Shown: piece by piece, positions 34,906 to 43,060 of the stretch | Layout of the letters: each line of letters starts with the position of its first letter | Numbering within the stretch: the first letter of the stretch is position 1 | Assembly (NCBI RefSeq): GCF_014635905.1 | Contig: NZ_BMDS01000004.1 | Location: 62,001 to 126,000, forward strand | Length of the DNA stretch: 64,000 bases | Reading direction: 5' to 3' | Source: Limosilactobacillus caviae | GTDB taxonomy: Bacteria > Bacillota > Bacilli > Lactobacillales > Lactobacillaceae | Notes under the pieces: generated by a model | What the model saw: the letters and a program-made list of their open reading frames with translations, nothing else | The model's database searches: none | What the model was told of the DNA's origin: nothing | Position numbers and translations under genes: made by a program

Positions 34906-35544
34906 CTAGGCTAGTTTCTTTTCAAGATGCCGCATGTAGTAACTTAGCGGAAGAGTAATGATTAAGTACATTATCCCCACGATAAAGTAAGTAGGCATTG
35001 TTTCAAGCGTATCGTTTGCAATTAAATTACCTTGGTACATAAGATCAAAGCCAGCGACAAAGGCAAGCACCGATGAATTCTTAACTAGATTGATGAACTG
35101 GTTTCCAAGCGGGGGAATTACCACACGAAAAGCTTGGGGCAAAACGATGTACCGCATTGCTTGACCATAAGTTAGACCATTAGCGAGTGCTCCCTCCATT
35201 TGTCCGGGGTCAATTGAGTTAATTCCGGCACGGACAGTTTCAGCAATAAAAGCTGAAGTATAAAGGGTTAAGCCAATCGTCCCCGCTGTAAAACCATTAA
35301 TTTTGACGATATACATTGGGATAATCAAGAAGAAAGCCATTGTAATTACTAGCAACGGGATATTACGAAAGACTTCAACATAGACGTGACCAATAATTTT
35401 AACAACACGGTGTTGAGAAATTTCTAGCAAAGCAAAGAAAGTTCCAATAATAAGGCTCCCAATTAATGCGATTAGACTACAGAGAATAGTATTCCATAAA
35501 CCGGTCAAAAGGGGATGCCACTCATTTGCAATTAAGTTTAACAT
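34906..35544 (-). CDS. glnM: polar amino acid ABC transporter permease
   Basis: A 212-residue permease paralogous to its neighbour, with the loop 'EGALANGLTYGQAMRYIVLPQA' in the same place. About five membrane segments. Its start codon overlaps the binding-protein stop by one base (TAATG), and it is 12 bases before the second permease gene. Confidence 0.85.
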   Translation of the reverse strand: MLNLIANEWHPLLTGLWNTILCSLIALIGSLIIGTFFALLEISQHRVVKIIGHVYVEVFRNIPLLVITMAFFLIIPMYIVKINGFTAGTIGLTLYTSAFIAETVRAGINSIDPGQMEGALANGLTYGQAMRYIVLPQAFRVVIPPLGNQFINLVKNSSVLAFVAGFDLMYQGNLIANDTLETMPTYFIVGIMYLIITLPLSYYMRHLEKKLA

Positions 35545-36374
35545 TAGCGTTTCATCTCCTGATAATTAAATCCTTTGACATCACCGAACCATTTAAGAAG
35601 GAGGCGGTTATAAGTTCCATCTTTTTCAACTTCTTTTAGTGCCCAGTTTAACTTCTTACGGAATCGTTCTTGATTTTTATTAACAGCAATTCCGTATGGT
35701 TCTTTAGTAAAATTGCCGCCAACGACTTCATAGCCAGGGTTTTCAGCAGCCATTCCATAAAGAATACCATTATCAGTAGTAAGAGCATCCCCTTGCTTTG
35801 ACTTAAGTGCAGTCATTGCTTGGGCATAATCTGATAATTGAAGCACACGGGCTTTAGGAGCAAATTTGGCAACGTTCTTTACTGAATTTGAACCCGCAAC
35901 TCCCAAGATAACAGCGCCACGTTTGTTTAAATCATTGATATTTTTAATTGGGCTTCCTTTTCGAACTAAAAGTGACTGCCCTGCATCAAAGTAAGAATGA
36001 GTAAAGTCGACTTGTTTAGCTCGTTCGGGGGTGATCGTCATGGTAGCCATGATTGCATCAATATTACCGTTTTTTAGTAATGGCACCCGTGTTCCGCTAG
36101 TTACTGGAACAAAGGTAGGCTTCCCATTTGGACCGAGAATTTTCTTTGTTAAAGCTGTTGCAAGATCGATTTCGAATCCTTCTAGTTTTCCGGTTCGGAT
36201 ATTTTCTAAGCCAAAAAGCCGCGTATCCGTTTTAACTCCCCATGTAATTCGTTGACTACGCATATCTTCAGTTAAGACATCTTTTTTGGAAATTGAACTA
36301 CTACAAGCAGATAGTGTCAGGACGGTCATAATGAGGAGGGCGCTAAGACTAATTAATCGCCAATACTTTTTCAT
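35544..36374 (-). CDS. glnH: polar amino acid ABC transporter substrate-binding lipoprotein
   Basis: A 276-residue extracellular lipoprotein. Residues 1-23 are a lipoprotein signal with lipobox 'LSAC', so Cys24 is the lipidated anchor. The mature part is a periplasmic-binding type 2 domain, with 'GFEIDLATALTKK' and 'MTITPERAKQVDFTHSYFDAG' typical of glutamine/glutamate/aspartate binders. It is coupled to the downstream permease by a one-base overlap. Confidence 0.9.
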   Translation of the reverse strand: MKKYWRLISLSALLIMTVLTLSACSSSISKKDVLTEDMRSQRITWGVKTDTRLFGLENIRTGKLEGFEIDLATALTKKILGPNGKPTFVPVTSGTRVPLLKNGNIDAIMATMTITPERAKQVDFTHSYFDAGQSLLVRKGSPIKNINDLNKRGAVILGVAGSNSVKNVAKFAPKARVLQLSDYAQAMTALKSKQGDALTTDNGILYGMAAENPGYEVVGGNFTKEPYGIAVNKNQERFRKKLNWALKEVEKDGTYNRLLLKWFGDVKGFNYQEMKR

Positions 36375-36386
36375 ATTGTTCCCTCC

Positions 36387-37127
36387 TTAGTGACCGCTAA
36401 TCTTACTCATAAATTCACGAGCACGTTCTGTGGATGGCTGGTCGCCAAAGAACTTTTCTGTTGAATCATCTTCTAAAATCTGACCGTCTGCCATAAATAT
36501 TACTCGGTCGGCAACTGCACGTGCAAATCCCATTTCATGGGTCACAACCAACATAGTCATATTTGAATTTTTGGCGATGTCTTTCATAACGTCTAAAACA
36601 TCATCAATCATTTCTGGATCAAGCGCACTTGTTGGTTCATCGAATAATAAGCATTTAGGTTTCATTGCAAGACTACGCGCAATTGCAATTCGCTGCTTTT
36701 GTCCCCCAGACAACTGTGCTGGCATACTATCAGCCTTGTTGGCAAGCCCGACCTTATCAAGAAGCTGCATTGCCAGTTCTCTGTTTTCATCATCTGGCCG
36801 TTTTAAGACGATTCGTGGCGCAAGCATGATGTTTTCAAGAACGCTCTTATTGTTGTACAGGTTAAAGTGCTGGAAGACCATGCCGACGTCTTTTCTGATT
36901 AAGTTAACATTGGTCTTTTTATCGGCAAGATCAAATCCGTTAACGATTAATTGACCATCTCTAATTGGGTCTAAACCATTGATAGTCCTAATCAGACTGC
37001 TTTTTCCAGATCCTGATGGGCCGATTAATACAACAGTTTCGCCAGCCTCAATTGTTAAATTAATATCTTTTAATGCATGGAACTTACCATAGTATTTTTG
37101 CACATTATGAAATTCAATCATTGACAT
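36387..37127 (-). CDS. glnQ: polar amino acid ABC transporter ATP-binding protein
   Basis: A 246-residue ATPase. Walker A 'GPSGSGKSS' near residue 36, the signature 'LSGGQKQRIAIARS', Walker B 'CLLFDEPTSALDPE' and the switch His in 'VVTHEMGF' are all present. First gene of the importer operon. The start is ATG 37127, with GGGGG ten bases upstream; a second ATG two codons later is possible. The 276-base gap to the stress-protein gene holds both promoters and nothing else I can name. Confidence 0.93.
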   Translation of the reverse strand: MSMIEFHNVQKYYGKFHALKDINLTIEAGETVVLIGPSGSGKSSLIRTINGLDPIRDGQLIVNGFDLADKKTNVNLIRKDVGMVFQHFNLYNNKSVLENIMLAPRIVLKRPDDENRELAMQLLDKVGLANKADSMPAQLSGGQKQRIAIARSLAMKPKCLLFDEPTSALDPEMIDDVLDVMKDIAKNSNMTMLVVTHEMGFARAVADRVIFMADGQILEDDSTEKFFGDQPSTERAREFMSKISGH

Positions 37128-37294
37128 GTGTTATATACCCCCATTTCATTTATATTATCAGTAAGCAGGTAACTTCAATTATATAGTTTGTTCCAGAAAG
37201 CGTCAAAATGATAATTGTGTAAAGCTTAATTTATCAAGATAATTATGAAATTCTTTAATAAATTACTTTTATTTTAGGAATGCCAAAATAATTA

Positions 37295-37322
37295 TTTACA
37301 AAATTGAGATAAGTAGTAACAT
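37295..37322 (+). promoter_or_regulatory. promoter of the universal stress protein gene
   Basis: TTTACA (37295-37300), a 16-base spacer and TAACAT (37317-37322), about 80 bases before the gene. Confidence 0.5.
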
Positions 37323-37361
37323 AGTGAGTGAACAATATGATTTAACGAAGAGGAGCGAGTA

Positions 37362-37376
37362 ATGCTTTATCGTTAA
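37362..37376 (+). other. possible four-codon leader ORF
   Basis: GAGGAG, then six bases later ATG CTT TAT CGT TAA, encoding Met-Leu-Tyr-Arg. It ends just before the next AAGGAG, 27 bases before the stress-protein start. Its ribosome binding site is as strong as that of the real gene, but the length makes it speculative. Confidence 0.25.
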
Positions 37377-37403
37377 AAGGAGAACATAGGAAGGAGAATA
37401 CTA

Positions 37404-37880
37404 ATGTTCGAAATAAAGCCAAAGAAGTTCAAAAAGATCCTCGTTGGTGTTGACGATGCGCCAGATGCCCGTGCCGCTTTTTCATACGCGGTTGACAAGG
37501 CAAAACGTGACGGATCAGAAATCGGGATCGTTTCAATCTTGGAGACTGACCGCGTGAATGTGTATCAAATCTTAGATAAGGATTATGTTCACAGCAGTGA
37601 GGATGAATTACGACAACGAGTAAATGAATACGTTCAGGCGGCTATTGATTATGGGGTTAACCCAGAAAAGATTACTGCGATTGTTGACCGGGGTGAACGT
37701 CCAGCTGAACGGATTTGTAATCATGTTATCCCAGCTTTCCAACCTGATTTATTGGTTGTTGGTTCAATTGGTAAGAAGGGAAACCGAAAAGCGGTAGGTT
37801 CACAGGCTTCATACATGGCCCGTCATGCTGGAACATCAGTATTTGTTATTCGGACAAATACAGTTCAAAGCTATGAATAG
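37404..37880 (+). CDS. universal stress protein, UspA family
   Basis: A 158-residue single-domain UspA protein. 'KILVGVDDAPDARAAFSYA' near the N-terminus and the ATP-binding pattern 'VVGSIGKKGNRKAVGSQASYMARHAGTSVFVIR' region (Gly-x2-Gly-x9-Gly-Ser type) near the C-terminus fit the nucleotide-binding subgroup. It is cytoplasmic and likely induced by stress or stationary phase. GGAAGGAG precedes the ATG. It ends at a clear terminator. Confidence 0.9.
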   Translation: MFEIKPKKFKKILVGVDDAPDARAAFSYAVDKAKRDGSEIGIVSILETDRVNVYQILDKDYVHSSEDELRQRVNEYVQAAIDYGVNPEKITAIVDRGERPAERICNHVIPAFQPDLLVVGSIGKKGNRKAVGSQASYMARHAGTSVFVIRTNTVQSYE

Positions 37881-37902
37881 ACTAATTTCTTTTAAGATTA
37901 TT

Positions 37903-37935
37903 GCGGTAGCTCGTTAATTGAGCTATCGCTTTTTC
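37903..37935 (+). terminator. terminator after the stress protein gene
   Basis: GCGGTAGCTC and GAGCTATCGC pair (one G-U) around a seven-base loop, followed by TTTTT. Confidence 0.88.
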
Positions 37936-37992
37936 TATGCATAGCGTAGTTAGAATCTTTATAAATTGGATTTGCAAACCAGCTAATCATTG

Positions 37993-38020
37993 TTGTTTTT
38001 TGGATATTCTATGTTATAAT
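37993..38020 (+). promoter_or_regulatory. promoter of the VIT gene pair
   Basis: TTGTTT (37993-37998), a 16-base spacer and TATAAT (38015-38020), preceded by TGT as an extended -10. Confidence 0.6.
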
Positions 38021-38052
38021 GATTCTAAACTAATGAGAGGGAAGGGATAGAA

Positions 38053-38736
38053 TTGCCCAAGAAAAAAATGTCTTTAGCTCAAAAAGTAAATGTTTTACGA
38101 GCAAGTGTAATGGGCGCAAATGACGGAATCATTTCGATTGCGGGAATTGTTATTGGGGTTGCCGCAGCGACGAGTAATGCCTATTCAATTTTAATTTCTG
38201 GCTTATCGGGGACTTTAGCCGGTATGATTTCGATGTGTATGGGGGAATATGTTTCTGTTTCTACCCAAAAGGATTCGCAAAAGATGGCCTTAATTAGTGA
38301 GAAGCAACGATTGAAAGACCAATATCAACAAGAATTCAATTATGTTCAAAAGAAATATGAAGCGCAAGATATTGACCCGCAACTGGCAAATCAGGCTACT
38401 AAGGAATTAATGGAAAAAGATGCTTTGGGGACGGCTGTTCAAGAACGATATGGCTTTAACCCCAAAGACTTTACCAGTCCTTATGCGGCAGCGATTGCAT
38501 CGTTTATTTCATTTCCAACCGGGTCTATTTTACCAATGGTCGCTGTAACAGTTTCTCCAGCGGATACGCGTATTTTAGCTACTGCGATTGCCGTACTGAT
38601 TGCATTATTAATTACAGGATATTTTGCTGCGGTATTAGGCAAGTCTAATCGAATTAAGTCAATGTTTAGAAATGCGGCAGCTGGATTATTGACCATGGGA
38701 GTTACATACTTGATCGGACAATTATTTGCGCGTTAG
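38053..38736 (+). CDS. VIT1/CCC1 family putative iron/manganese transporter
   Basis: A 227-residue membrane protein of the vacuolar-iron-transporter family. 'LRASVMGANDGIISIAGIVIGVAAA' forms the first segment with the family Asn-Asp. 'GMISMCMGEYVSVSTQKDSQ' has the Met/Glu metal path. A charged helical domain follows (~80-130), then three segments. Relatives carry Fe2+ or Mn2+ out of the cytosol. The start is TTG 38053 with GAAGGG upstream. A paralogue follows after 11 bases. Confidence 0.88.
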   Translation: MPKKKMSLAQKVNVLRASVMGANDGIISIAGIVIGVAAATSNAYSILISGLSGTLAGMISMCMGEYVSVSTQKDSQKMALISEKQRLKDQYQQEFNYVQKKYEAQDIDPQLANQATKELMEKDALGTAVQERYGFNPKDFTSPYAAAIASFISFPTGSILPMVAVTVSPADTRILATAIAVLIALLITGYFAAVLGKSNRIKSMFRNAAAGLLTMGVTYLIGQLFAR

Positions 38737-38747
38737 GGAGATGAGAA

Positions 38748-39443
38748 ATGATGGCTATGAAAGCAAAAAAGCGACAAAAACAAACGATGGAAGAAAAGCT
38801 TAATACTCTCCGTGCTGGTGTGTTAGGATCAAATGATGGAATTTTAACTGTTGTTGGGGTTCTAGTTTCTGTTGCTGCGGCGACAACCGATCGTTTTACA
38901 ATCTTTATCGCTGGTTTATCAGATTTACTAGCTTGTGCTTTTTCAATGGCGTCTGGAGAATATGCATCAGTATCAACCCAGAAGGATACTGAAAAAGCCG
39001 CGGTTGAAAAAGAAGAAAAACTATTAAAAACAGACTATAATGGTGAGTTAGCTGCTGTCAGAGATTATTACATTGACAAGGGAGTTACTCCTGAAACGTC
39101 AACTAAGATTGCCCAAGATCTTCTTAATAAAAAGCCGTTAGAAACTGTTGTCCGCGTTAAGTATGATATTGAATTAGGACACTATCTTAATCCGTGGGAT
39201 GCTGCCTTTTCATCACTGTTTTCTGCAGCTGCTGGTGGTCTATTTCCTTTAATGGCAATGACTTTTGCGCCAGAAGCATATAAGTGGTATGCCGTGATTT
39301 TGGCAGTTGCATTGACGAGTGCATTAACAGGATATATTAGTTCTAAGCTTGGCAATGGACTTGTTAAGGTGGCGGTAATTCGAAATATTATTATTGGGTT
39401 GATCACCATTACAATTCACTATGGAGTCGGAAAACTATTTTAG
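38748..39443 (+). CDS. VIT1/CCC1 family putative iron/manganese transporter, second copy
   Basis: A 231-residue paralogue of the preceding protein with the same layout: 'LRAGVLGSNDGILTVVGVLVSVAAA', 'CAFSMASGEYASVSTQKDTE', a charged cytoplasmic helical segment and three C-terminal membrane segments. The two are clearly related but diverged, so this is an old tandem duplication, perhaps making a heterodimer. GGGAG precedes the ATG. The pair is followed by a terminator shared with the convergent cation diffusion facilitator. Confidence 0.88.
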   Translation: MMAMKAKKRQKQTMEEKLNTLRAGVLGSNDGILTVVGVLVSVAAATTDRFTIFIAGLSDLLACAFSMASGEYASVSTQKDTEKAAVEKEEKLLKTDYNGELAAVRDYYIDKGVTPETSTKIAQDLLNKKPLETVVRVKYDIELGHYLNPWDAAFSSLFSAAAGGLFPLMAMTFAPEAYKWYAVILAVALTSALTGYISSKLGNGLVKVAVIRNIIIGLITITIHYGVGKLF

Positions 39444-39495
39444 ATAGCAGTTCTCCTCTAAATTATTAACGGAGCAGCATAATAGCTGGTAGTAA

Positions 39496-39538
39496 AAACG
39501 ACCAAAATCGGCGAAAAACTGATTTTGGTCGTTTCTTC
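39496..39538. terminator. bidirectional terminator between VIT pair and cation diffusion facilitator
   Basis: AAACGACCAAAATC and GATTTTGGTCGTTT form a perfect 14-pair stem, with A and T tracts outside. Confidence 0.93.
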
Positions 39539-39542
39539 GTAG

Positions 39543-40466
39543 TTATTTGTTATTTTGGAAGTCGTTATTGATAACATTCTTTTCGTCAACGGGGGTATTA
39601 AATAATTCTTCATCTTTTCCTCGATGATATTCTGCCTGAATAGTTACGTGGCAGATATTATATTTTTCATGCAAAATCTTTTCAACCTGACTATAAATCC
39701 GTTCAACCTGGCTGAGGGGAAGATCATCACAGTTAAGGTGAGCAGAGAAAATAATCCGGTGTTCATCAATCATCCATGCGTGGACATGGTGTACTGCGGT
39801 AACGCCGTCAATCTGCTTAAGGTCGTGTTCAATAGCATCATAATCCAGATCAGGTGATGATTGCATGAGGATTTTGATAGTCTGAGTAATAATTGGCCAA
39901 GCTTCATATACAATGTAAAGGGCAACCCCGATTGTTAGAGCTGGGTCAAGCCAGGGGATGTTAACAAATGTAAGAATAATTCCCCCGATAATAATCGCAA
40001 CTGAAGATAATGCATCGCTTAGGATGTGCAGGTATGTCGCTTTAACATTTAAGCTATCTTCGCTTCCAGCATGTAAAAGGGCTGCTGAAATAAAGTTTGC
40101 TAGAAGACCGATTACAGCAACGGTTAACATGATTCCCCCATTGATATGCTGGGGATGCTCTAACCGTTTAATTGCCTCGATGATTAAAAAGATCGAGATG
40201 ACTATTAAGAAAATACTGTTAGTTAATGCTGACAAAATCTCAGCTCGCCGATAGCCATATGTTCGTTGGCGGTTTTCTGGATGTCCGCCAATATGCTGAG
40301 CGAAGTAACCTAGCACAATGGAAAGCGAGTCTCCTAGGTTATGGAAAGCATCTGATAGTAAGGCTAAACTTCCGGAAAGAATACCTCCAATAATCTCAAC
40401 AATTGTAATTATTACATTTAGGAGGGTAACCGCTAAAAAGCGTTTCCCCGTTACTTTTTCGTCCAT
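39543..40466 (-). CDS. cation diffusion facilitator family metal exporter
   Basis: A 307-residue CDF protein with six membrane segments and a cytoplasmic C-terminal domain with a His/Asp-containing 'VHHVHAWMID'. The transport site uses 'SDAFHNLGD' in segment 2 and 'HILSDALSS' in segment 5: a His-x3-Asp pair on both helices, the zinc-type signature. It would export Zn2+ (perhaps Co2+ or Cd2+) for protons. It is divergent from a DtxR-type regulator. GGAGGAG precedes the ATG. Confidence 0.9.
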   Translation of the reverse strand: MDEKVTGKRFLAVTLLNVIITIVEIIGGILSGSLALLSDAFHNLGDSLSIVLGYFAQHIGGHPENRQRTYGYRRAEILSALTNSIFLIVISIFLIIEAIKRLEHPQHINGGIMLTVAVIGLLANFISAALLHAGSEDSLNVKATYLHILSDALSSVAIIIGGIILTFVNIPWLDPALTIGVALYIVYEAWPIITQTIKILMQSSPDLDYDAIEHDLKQIDGVTAVHHVHAWMIDEHRIIFSAHLNCDDLPLSQVERIYSQVEKILHEKYNICHVTIQAEYHRGKDEELFNTPVDEKNVINNDFQNNK

Positions 40467-40526
40467 AAATTAACTACTCCTCCGTAAAGATCAATTGCGG
40501 GTTTGTAAAAAGCTGATAACAAAAAA

Positions 40527-40567
40527 GTTAGGCTTTCCAAACTACACTTTTAATAATATGATATAAT
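40527..40567 (+). promoter_or_regulatory. promoter of the DtxR-type gene with imperfect dyad
   Basis: An extended -10, TGA TATAAT (TATAAT 40562-40567). GTTAGGCTTTCCAAAC (40527-40542) has dyad symmetry GTTxGG/CCxAAC and overlaps the expected -35, so a bound repressor would block this promoter. The Gram-positive metalloregulator is the natural candidate but this is unproven. Confidence 0.4.
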
Positions 40568-40649
40568 CAATTTGGGTTCAATGTTAATATATAAAAAACA
40601 TATAGTGACCGATCGTAGGCCAAATTTTAATACCCAGAGGTGAAACAGA

Positions 40650-41318
40650 TTGACTCCAATGAAGGAAGACTACCTAAAAATCATTTTTGAATTAGGCGGT
40701 AGTCATAAAAAAGTTTCTAATAAAGAGATTTCCCTTGGACTAGGAATTGCCGCTGGATCAGTAACCGAGATGATTTCTAAGTTGGCTGACGAAGGGCTGG
40801 TAGTTCATGAACCGTATGCTGGTATTTCTCTGACTGAAAAAGGACAGAAGTACGCTGCAGAACTTGTTCGTAAGCATCGTTTATGGGAAACGTTTTTAGT
40901 GGATAAGCTTCATTATAATTTTGCAGATGTTCATTCAGAAGCAGAAATCCTTGAACACCAGACAAGTGATCGGCTAGCAACTGCACTAGATACTTTTCTC
41001 CAGCATCCTGATCATTGTCCTCATGGTGGTGTGATTCCATCAGCTAATGGTAAGTTTCCAGATGTGACACATCGCTTACTGGCAGATGCTAATGATGGCG
41101 AAAAAGTTGAATTGGAACGTTTCTTAGATAATCATGAGTTATTAACTTACTTAGAGGAATTAGGATTACGGCCACAAGAGCAAGTGATTGTCGTCCGTCA
41201 TGAACCATTTGAAGGACCGATTGTTATTCGTAAGGAGAATGATGATAAGGAAATCAATGTTTCATATAAAGCATCACATAATATCTTTATTGAACCAGAT
41301 AATGTAAATAAAGATTAG
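40650..41318 (+). CDS. DtxR/MntR family metal-dependent transcriptional regulator
   Basis: A 222-residue metalloregulator. Residues 1-60 are the winged helix ('MKEDYLKIIFEL', 'SNKEISLGLGIAAGSVTEMI'). Residues 65-140 are the metal-binding and dimerisation domain, with 'HRLWETFLVDKLHYNFADVHSEAEILEH' carrying the His and Glu ligands. A C-terminal FeoA/SH3-like domain begins near 160. It probably senses Mn2+ or Fe2+ and represses uptake genes. The start is TTG 40650, six bases after AGAGGTGA; ATG 40659 is less well placed. Confidence 0.87.
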   Translation: MTPMKEDYLKIIFELGGSHKKVSNKEISLGLGIAAGSVTEMISKLADEGLVVHEPYAGISLTEKGQKYAAELVRKHRLWETFLVDKLHYNFADVHSEAEILEHQTSDRLATALDTFLQHPDHCPHGGVIPSANGKFPDVTHRLLADANDGEKVELERFLDNHELLTYLEELGLRPQEQVIVVRHEPFEGPIVIRKENDDKEINVSYKASHNIFIEPDNVNKD

Positions 41319-41335
41319 GTAAATTTTTACTTATA

Positions 41336-41344
41336 TGATACAAT
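41336..41344 (+). promoter_or_regulatory. extended -10 promoter of the cold-shock gene
   Basis: TGA followed by TACAAT (41339-41344). This predicts a leader of about 115 bases before the start codon, with a GTGC/GCAC hairpin near 41434. Long 5' leaders are typical of cold-shock genes. Confidence 0.5.
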
Positions 41345-41464
41345 GATTCATGTAGTTTTTTTAAGTGCGGTTGGTTCGGTTGTTTCATTGCAAATGGATC
41401 TCTTCACCTGAGATGAATTACAAATTATATTTACAGTGCGTAATGCACAGGAGGATTTTCCAAG

Positions 41465-41665
41465 ATGGAACAAGGAACTGTTAAATGGTTTAATGACGAT
41501 AAAGGTTATGGCTTTATTACTCGTGAAAGCGGGGATGACGTGTTTGTTCACTTTTCCGCAATTCAAGGCGATGGTTTTAAGTCATTAAATGAAGGACAAC
41601 ATGTTACATTTGATGTTGAAGAAGGCGAACGTGGTCTTCAAGCAGCAAATGTTGTTAAAGACTAG
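41465..41665 (+). CDS. cspA: cold-shock protein
   Basis: A 66-residue single cold-shock domain. The RNA-binding motifs RNP1 ('KGYGFITRE') and RNP2 ('VFVHFSAI') are intact, as is '[11 protein letters not shown]'. It is an RNA chaperone for low temperature and growth transitions. AGGAGG precedes the ATG, after a long leader. It ends at a strong terminator. Confidence 0.95.
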   Translation: MEQGTVKWFNDDKGYGFITRESGDDVFVHFSAIQGDGFKSLNEGQHVTFDVEEGERGLQAANVVKD

Positions 41666-41672
41666 AAAAGGG

Positions 41673-41700
41673 CGGCTGGAATTTTCCAGTCGTTTTTTTA
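41673..41700 (+). terminator. terminator after the cold-shock gene
   Basis: CGGCTGGAA and TTCCAGTCG with a tight loop, followed by T7. Confidence 0.9.
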
Positions 41701-41764
41701 TTGAGGTAAAGATATAAAGGGTGGATAATAGGGAGTATCTTTTAGTTAAAGAAGGCGAAGGGCA

Positions 41765-42520
41765 ATGTTGACAAAGCGACGACAGGCATTAGCGTTAAAA
41801 ATGTGTCTATTGGCAGGGAGACTATTAATTGAAAATGGATCTAATATGGAACGTGTTAATGATACGCTGTCCCGAATGGCAAAGAATGCAGGATTACATG
41901 GCTTCCAAGCATTTACAACCGTTACAGGAATCGTGGTTGGTACAATTAATGAACCACATGCTCAAGTGATTACTATTCGTCATCGAAAAAATAACTTAAG
42001 CAAGATTGCAGATGTAAATGAAGTTTCTCGTGAATTAGCCCGTCGAAAGATCGATGTTCCTCAAGCGTTTGCTAAATTAAAAAAGATTGACCGTCACACA
42101 TCGCCAAAATGGCAAAATTGGTATGAATCATTTGCTGCTGCTATTTTAAGTGGAGCGTTAATGATTGTCTTTACCGGAAATATAGCTGATTCATGGGCGG
42201 GATTTATTGCTGGTGGCATTGGCTACGGGGCCTTTTCGTATTTACTGCGAAAATTCAAGATCCAGTATCTCGGAGAATTTTGTTCTTCACTAATAATAGG
42301 AATACTAGCAGTGCTTTTCGTTAAATTCCGTCTTGCTAATAATATTAATGACATTATTATTGGTGCAGTAATGCCGCTTGTACCAGGAGTTCCGTTAACT
42401 AACGCTGCTCGTGACCTTGTTTCTGGTAATTTAATTAGCGGGCCGACGAGAGGAATTGAAGCAATTTTAACGGCGGTATCAATTGGAAGCGCAATTGTAA
42501 TTGTTCTGCACTTTAACTAG
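41765..42520 (+). CDS. threonine/serine exporter, N-terminal (ThrE) subunit
   Basis: A 251-residue protein equal to the first half of the fused exporter at 18272. A soluble domain of ~110 residues ('LLIENGSNMERVNDTLSRMA', 'FTTVTGIVV') is followed by about five membrane segments with 'MPLVPGVPLTNAARDLVSGN' near the C-terminus. It works with the next gene's product as a two-component exporter. It lies 11 bases before its partner. Confidence 0.87.
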   Translation: MLTKRRQALALKMCLLAGRLLIENGSNMERVNDTLSRMAKNAGLHGFQAFTTVTGIVVGTINEPHAQVITIRHRKNNLSKIADVNEVSRELARRKIDVPQAFAKLKKIDRHTSPKWQNWYESFAAAILSGALMIVFTGNIADSWAGFIAGGIGYGAFSYLLRKFKIQYLGEFCSSLIIGILAVLFVKFRLANNINDIIIGAVMPLVPGVPLTNAARDLVSGNLISGPTRGIEAILTAVSIGSAIVIVLHFN

Positions 42521-42531
42521 GAGGATGACAG

Positions 42532-43005
42532 ATGAATTGGGGTAACTTATTATTACAATTTCTTTTATGTTATGTATCAACAGTATGTTTTGGCATTCTC
42601 CTAAACATTCCGCGCAAGGCCTATAATACGGCGGGAATTATTGGTGGCGGTGTCTGGGTTGTTTATTGGGTTATGTACTATTGTAGCGGCGTCGGCCTTG
42701 CCTTTAGTAATTTAGTTGCAGCAATTTTGATCTCGGTATGCAGCCAAATTGCTGCGCGACGAAAAAGAATGCCTATCATCGTTTTTAATGTTCCAGCATT
42801 AGTTCCATTTGTGCCAGGAGGACAGGCTTATAAAGTAGTTCGAAACTTTGCAATAGGCAATTATCACCTTGTTACTGTTTATTTCTATCAAGTAGTGGTA
42901 ATTGTGGGGGCTATTACTCTTGGCTTTGGAATAGGAGAGCTTTTGAATCGAGTTTATATATACTTTCGCAAATATTTAATAAAAAAGTCACGGTGGATTT
43001 TTTGA
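42532..43005 (+). CDS. threonine/serine exporter, C-terminal (ThrE_2) subunit
   Basis: A 157-residue membrane protein of about five segments matching the small ThrE_2 domain, with 'NVPALVPFVPGGQAYKVVRN' (the counterpart of the PLVPG motif in its partner). AGGAGG precedes the ATG. The pair probably exports small neutral amino acids. Confidence 0.87.
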   Translation: MNWGNLLLQFLLCYVSTVCFGILLNIPRKAYNTAGIIGGGVWVVYWVMYYCSGVGLAFSNLVAAILISVCSQIAARRKRMPIIVFNVPALVPFVPGGQAYKVVRNFAIGNYHLVTVYFYQVVVIVGAITLGFGIGELLNRVYIYFRKYLIKKSRWIF

Positions 43006-43060
43006 CAGTGTGGTATACTCATTTCTGATTGATTAATTTAAGTTAGGAGAATCCTTAATT

